Assembly: GCA_947487155.1 (NCBI GenBank)
Contig: CANKVS010000027.1
Location: 1-53,394, forward strand
Direction: 5' to 3'
DNA from: an uncultured Flaviramulus sp.
GTDB taxonomy: Bacteria > Bacteroidota > Bacteroidia > Flavobacteriales > Flavobacteriaceae
DNA length: 53,394 nucleotides
Part shown: one piece after another, positions 53,347-53,394 of the stretch
Layout of the letters: each line of letters begins with the position of its first letter
How positions within the stretch are numbered: position 1 is the stretch's first letter
The notes under the pieces: model-generated
What the model saw: the letters and a program-made list of their open reading frames with translations, nothing else
The model's database searches: none
What the model was told of the DNA's origin: nothing
Translations under genes and position numbers: made by a program

Positions 53347-53394
53347 AAGTTCAATGACATATTTCCATAAATTAGTATAATAATTGAATTATTA

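Noticed and set aside
1..53394. CRISPR array, rRNA genes, transposase or phage genes
   Set aside because: No regularly spaced direct repeats with unique spacers were seen, and no gene product shows transposase, integrase or phage motifs.

Overview
This window is a stretch of AT-rich chromosome from a member of the Bacteroidota, almost certainly the family Flavobacteriaceae. The evidence is a SusC/SusD pair with a FecI-type sigma factor and a FecR anti-sigma factor, promoter boxes of the Bacteroidota type (TAnnTTTG), a bacteroidotal division and cell wall (dcw) cluster without murF, ddl or ftsB, a GYDIA-type GHMP kinase beside class II HMG-CoA reductase, and flavobacterial PpiD, LptC and CorC-like neighbours. 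I cannot name the genus.

Layout. 1-430: tRNA-Phe on the minus strand with its promoter and terminator. 430-8361: a plus-strand run with pantothenate kinase (coaX), an outer-membrane barrel protein, a TPR protein, LptC, a small membrane protein, a CNNM/CBS protein and the periplasmic foldase PpiD. 8418-11191 (minus): two mevalonate-pathway genes separated by a small GIY-YIG nuclease gene. 11338-16590 (plus): a DPP4-like peptidase and two POT peptide transporters. 16781-22323: a secreted thioredoxin-like protein, then minus-strand comEC, an NlpC/P60 lipoprotein, lpxB, a small membrane protein and surE. 22544-25793: a C-terminal processing protease and a DppC-like permease. 25794-33209: a SusCD unit with its sigma and anti-sigma genes. 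33334-37095 (minus): a GT2 glycosyltransferase, a polytopic membrane protein, engB and an alpha/beta hydrolase. 37375-53187: the dcw cluster mraZ-rsmH-ftsL-ftsI-murE-mraY-murD-ftsW-murG-murC-ftsQ-ftsA-ftsZ, with MraZ-type operator repeats in front and a strong terminator behind.

Most genes are ordinary housekeeping genes. The unusual structure comes from two sources. First, at least a dozen small palindromic (REP-like) hairpins of about four families are scattered through the window. Two copies lie in frame inside the GHMP kinase gene, one in frame near the start of murC, others sit at or next to the start codons of ftsL, murD and ftsW, and an inverted pair brackets the GIY-YIG nuclease gene, which itself splits the mevalonate pair. 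Second, the sigma/FecR/SusCD block is bracketed by direct copies of the last ~110 bases of the upstream permease gene. This suggests it arrived as a unit at the 3' end of that gene. No CRISPR array, transposase, integrase or phage gene was seen.
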